Made by a program: the position numbers and the translations under genes
DNA from: Nereocystis luetkeana
Lineage: Eukaryota > Sar > Phaeophyceae > Laminariales > Laminariaceae
Direction: 5' to 3'
DNA length: 64,000 bases
Assembly (NCBI GenBank): GCA_031213475.1
Contig: JARUPZ010000036.1
Span: forward strand, 1,922,001 to 1,986,000
The notes under the pieces: model-generated
The model's input: the letters and a program-made list of their open reading frames with translations, nothing else
Database searches by the model: none
What the model was told of the DNA's origin: nothing
Shown here: in pieces, positions 37,801-40,800 of the stretch
Position numbering within the stretch: position 1 is the first letter of the stretch
Layout of the letters: the number at the start of each line of letters is the position of its first letter

Positions 37801-40800
37801 AAGAGGTGACGGAAAGCTCGGGTTGGGACAGGAGACACAGCCGGGGTTGTGAGGATCGCTTGTATTGATACCTAGCTGACGTTTGTCGGAAAAATCCGTC
37901 GGAACCGCCGCGATGGTCTCGTACATTTCGCCGCCAAGAAAGCACACCCCATTCCATTTACCCACCCATCGGTTGGCCCGAGCGCACATAAATCAATGTT
38001 TCGTGGAAACCAAAAGCGCTTTCGCAAGTTTTTTTTGTCACCAGTCGTATGCACCCCATTCCACCCACCCATCGGTAGTCTCTAGGAGAGCACGAACGAC
38101 ACGTGCTATGAAAGGGATGTAGACCTTTTCGGCCAAGCTTCTTCTTGGTGATGGGGCTTCTCGACTGAAGAACTAACTACCCAGTGTCCTTTGTTTTTAC
38201 TTTGTTTTAGGCATTTGTCGTGGTACGGATCTAGGCAATGTTTCTTTTTGTTTTCGTCAGGTTGAGGGTAGGATTTTCTCTGAAGCCCTTTTTGGGAGAT
38301 GGAGAGCTTCTCAAGCGAGGAGCACGGTAACATTGAAGAAGTGCACCCTATACGTAAGAAGAATGTGTCATACTCGGAAGTGCCTTGTACCAGGTACGTA
38401 AATCTTTCGTGGACTACGCACGAAGCACTTTCGTACGTTCGTCGAGAATAGTTTACATTTTATCCCACCTACCCATCCCCCCACCCACCCACCCATCGGT
38501 AGTCTGACCCCTCGGCCGGCTTGAGCTCTACGAGATCGACGGCGAACACCCGCACAACGCGGGTCAGCGTATACACATCCCTGGCGGCGCCGCCGCCTTC
38601 CTTCCTGTCCTCCTCGAAAACCAGCACGCGCCCGCTGTCGCCGCCGACCAGAAAACCCATCCCGTGAGCAGCGACAACATTAAGCCCCCCGCCACGACCT
38701 GATCACGCAAAACGCCGTCCGTCGATGGGAAACCGTCTTCAAGAGGCGCATGGTTCTGAATAAACTACTGTAGGTCCAAATGTCAGGTGTATGATGTCGA
38801 CACGTGTTTTTTTGTCGTCATTACTCACGGGCGCTGGGTGATGGTAGACGCAGGAATGTTATGTGGCTCGCCTATACATCGTTCCGTGAAGAACACGGAA
38901 AACGACCTAATAACTGGCCAGCAGGGATCCACTCATGCCGGATAGGTTCAGAAACGGGTGTTGAAACACAGAGAACGCGCACACTAAAGCACACTTGTGG
39001 GGCGGTGAATACTATGCGCCTTGATAAGTTCGTGGGGGGAAGCCACCCTTGCCTGAAACAACTAAAAAACAATCAGCCCTATGTTGTCCTACTGGGATCT
39101 ACCTGCCAACCCGGAGGAGGAGGGGGAGGAGCCACCGGAGTGGAAGTCACCGTCGGGTTCAAGGAAGGCATTATTTTCTTGACCCGGGTTTGGGTCGCGG
39201 GATCGAAAGGAAGTCGCCCCGTCAAGCTTGCCGCCGGCAAGCACATCCCACTCTTGCAGGACGTCGCTCGGGGAAACCAGCATCACGATACCCTCGTGCG
39301 CAACCAGGACCAAGCGGTCGCCGTTAAGCCACGCAACATCCCGATAGCAGGCGTTCTGTTTCATTCAGGCGAGAGGAAAGGCGGACGGGCCACAAAGTCT
39401 CCGTAGGCAGCTGTGTTCTCAGGCGGTACTCGCCGCGCCAATAGCCGTCGATGATGGTATTTACACAGTACATATTTCAAAGCATGGCGAAACGGCAGTG
39501 GTTACTTTCTGATGTTGTTTACGTCGTTGCCTTGTGCTTTACATCTCAGTTCGCATGAGGTTTTACTCTCCGCGATCAGCCGGACAAGCCGAGGTCACAG
39601 GTGTCTTCCCTTCTCCTCCGCCGGTACTACAGTAACCATCATTTTCTGCGCGCATGGACAAGGTATGCATGCCACGGAGGTTTGCCGCGCCAATGATATA
39701 GGACCGTCGAGCGGCGACCACAGTCTCACCCCGAGTCAAACTCGTGTGCAGAGCGTCAAAGCTGAGTGCCGACAACAGTGGTCGATCGGTTGAACTCATA
39801 TGCACTGTACTTCGGATGTTCTTTCGAAAAATCGTATCGCTCTCTTCTGTCATGTACACAGACGTCTGAGTCACCGCCGTACTCGCGTGTAATCGTATAA
39901 ATATGTATACCACGCATTCATCGATTTTACGTTCTGAAAAGAAGGAATGAGTACACCCGCAGGTATGAAAGCTGCTAAGGCTAGTGTTGGTAGCGATCAT
40001 ATGTAGACTCGTACTGAGCTTGCTGTGGCAGCATAGCCACATACCAGGTACAGTCGAGGCGGTGCAGTTGTATACGTACAGTAAACACCTTCGGCATTAT
40101 TACTGCAATTACTACTGCACGATGCAGCCCCTTGAGCTGCCTCTTTTTCACGTCATATCCTGCACCCACCTCTCTCAATCCAGCTATGGGCGCCATGTGC
40201 GCAACTTTCCCACCCGCATGCGTTCGCCATATCCTAAACAGGCCGTTAGCCCCAGCGGTTGCAGTCTTGCTCTGATCCAGAGGAGACAGGACTACCCTGT
40301 GCACGGGCGACCCCAACTCAAGGGTGCACATTTTTTTCCCAGTCTTCCATTCGAACCAAACCAAGGTCCACTCGGGAGCGCCATCGAGCAACACAAGGAT
40401 CCGGTCGTCGTGCGAGAAGTTAGCGGTAACGAATTCAGCAGCAGCAACAGATGTCGCCGCCGTCGCCGCCGCCACCGCCACCGCCGCCGGGGTCCATCTC
40501 TCGCTACCACGACTGGTCACTTCGGTTCCGCTCGAGTTTACGCCAGGGGCACAGCGACTGCCTTCCGACGCATCTTCCTGCTGTTGCTGCTGCTGGTGCT
40601 GCTGGTGTTGGTGCTGTTGCTGTTGTTGTCGCCTAGGGCGCTCATACGAAATCGTTTTAACCCGAGAAGGGCGTGGCTGCGTCGGCATGTGGTACACCGT
40701 AGCGTACGCCGTGTGTGGCTCGTCCACCGCCTTGAAGCACACGACAACAAACCTCTTGGTGGTGCTGCAGGCGACGGCGCTCACGCGGGTGACTCGCAGA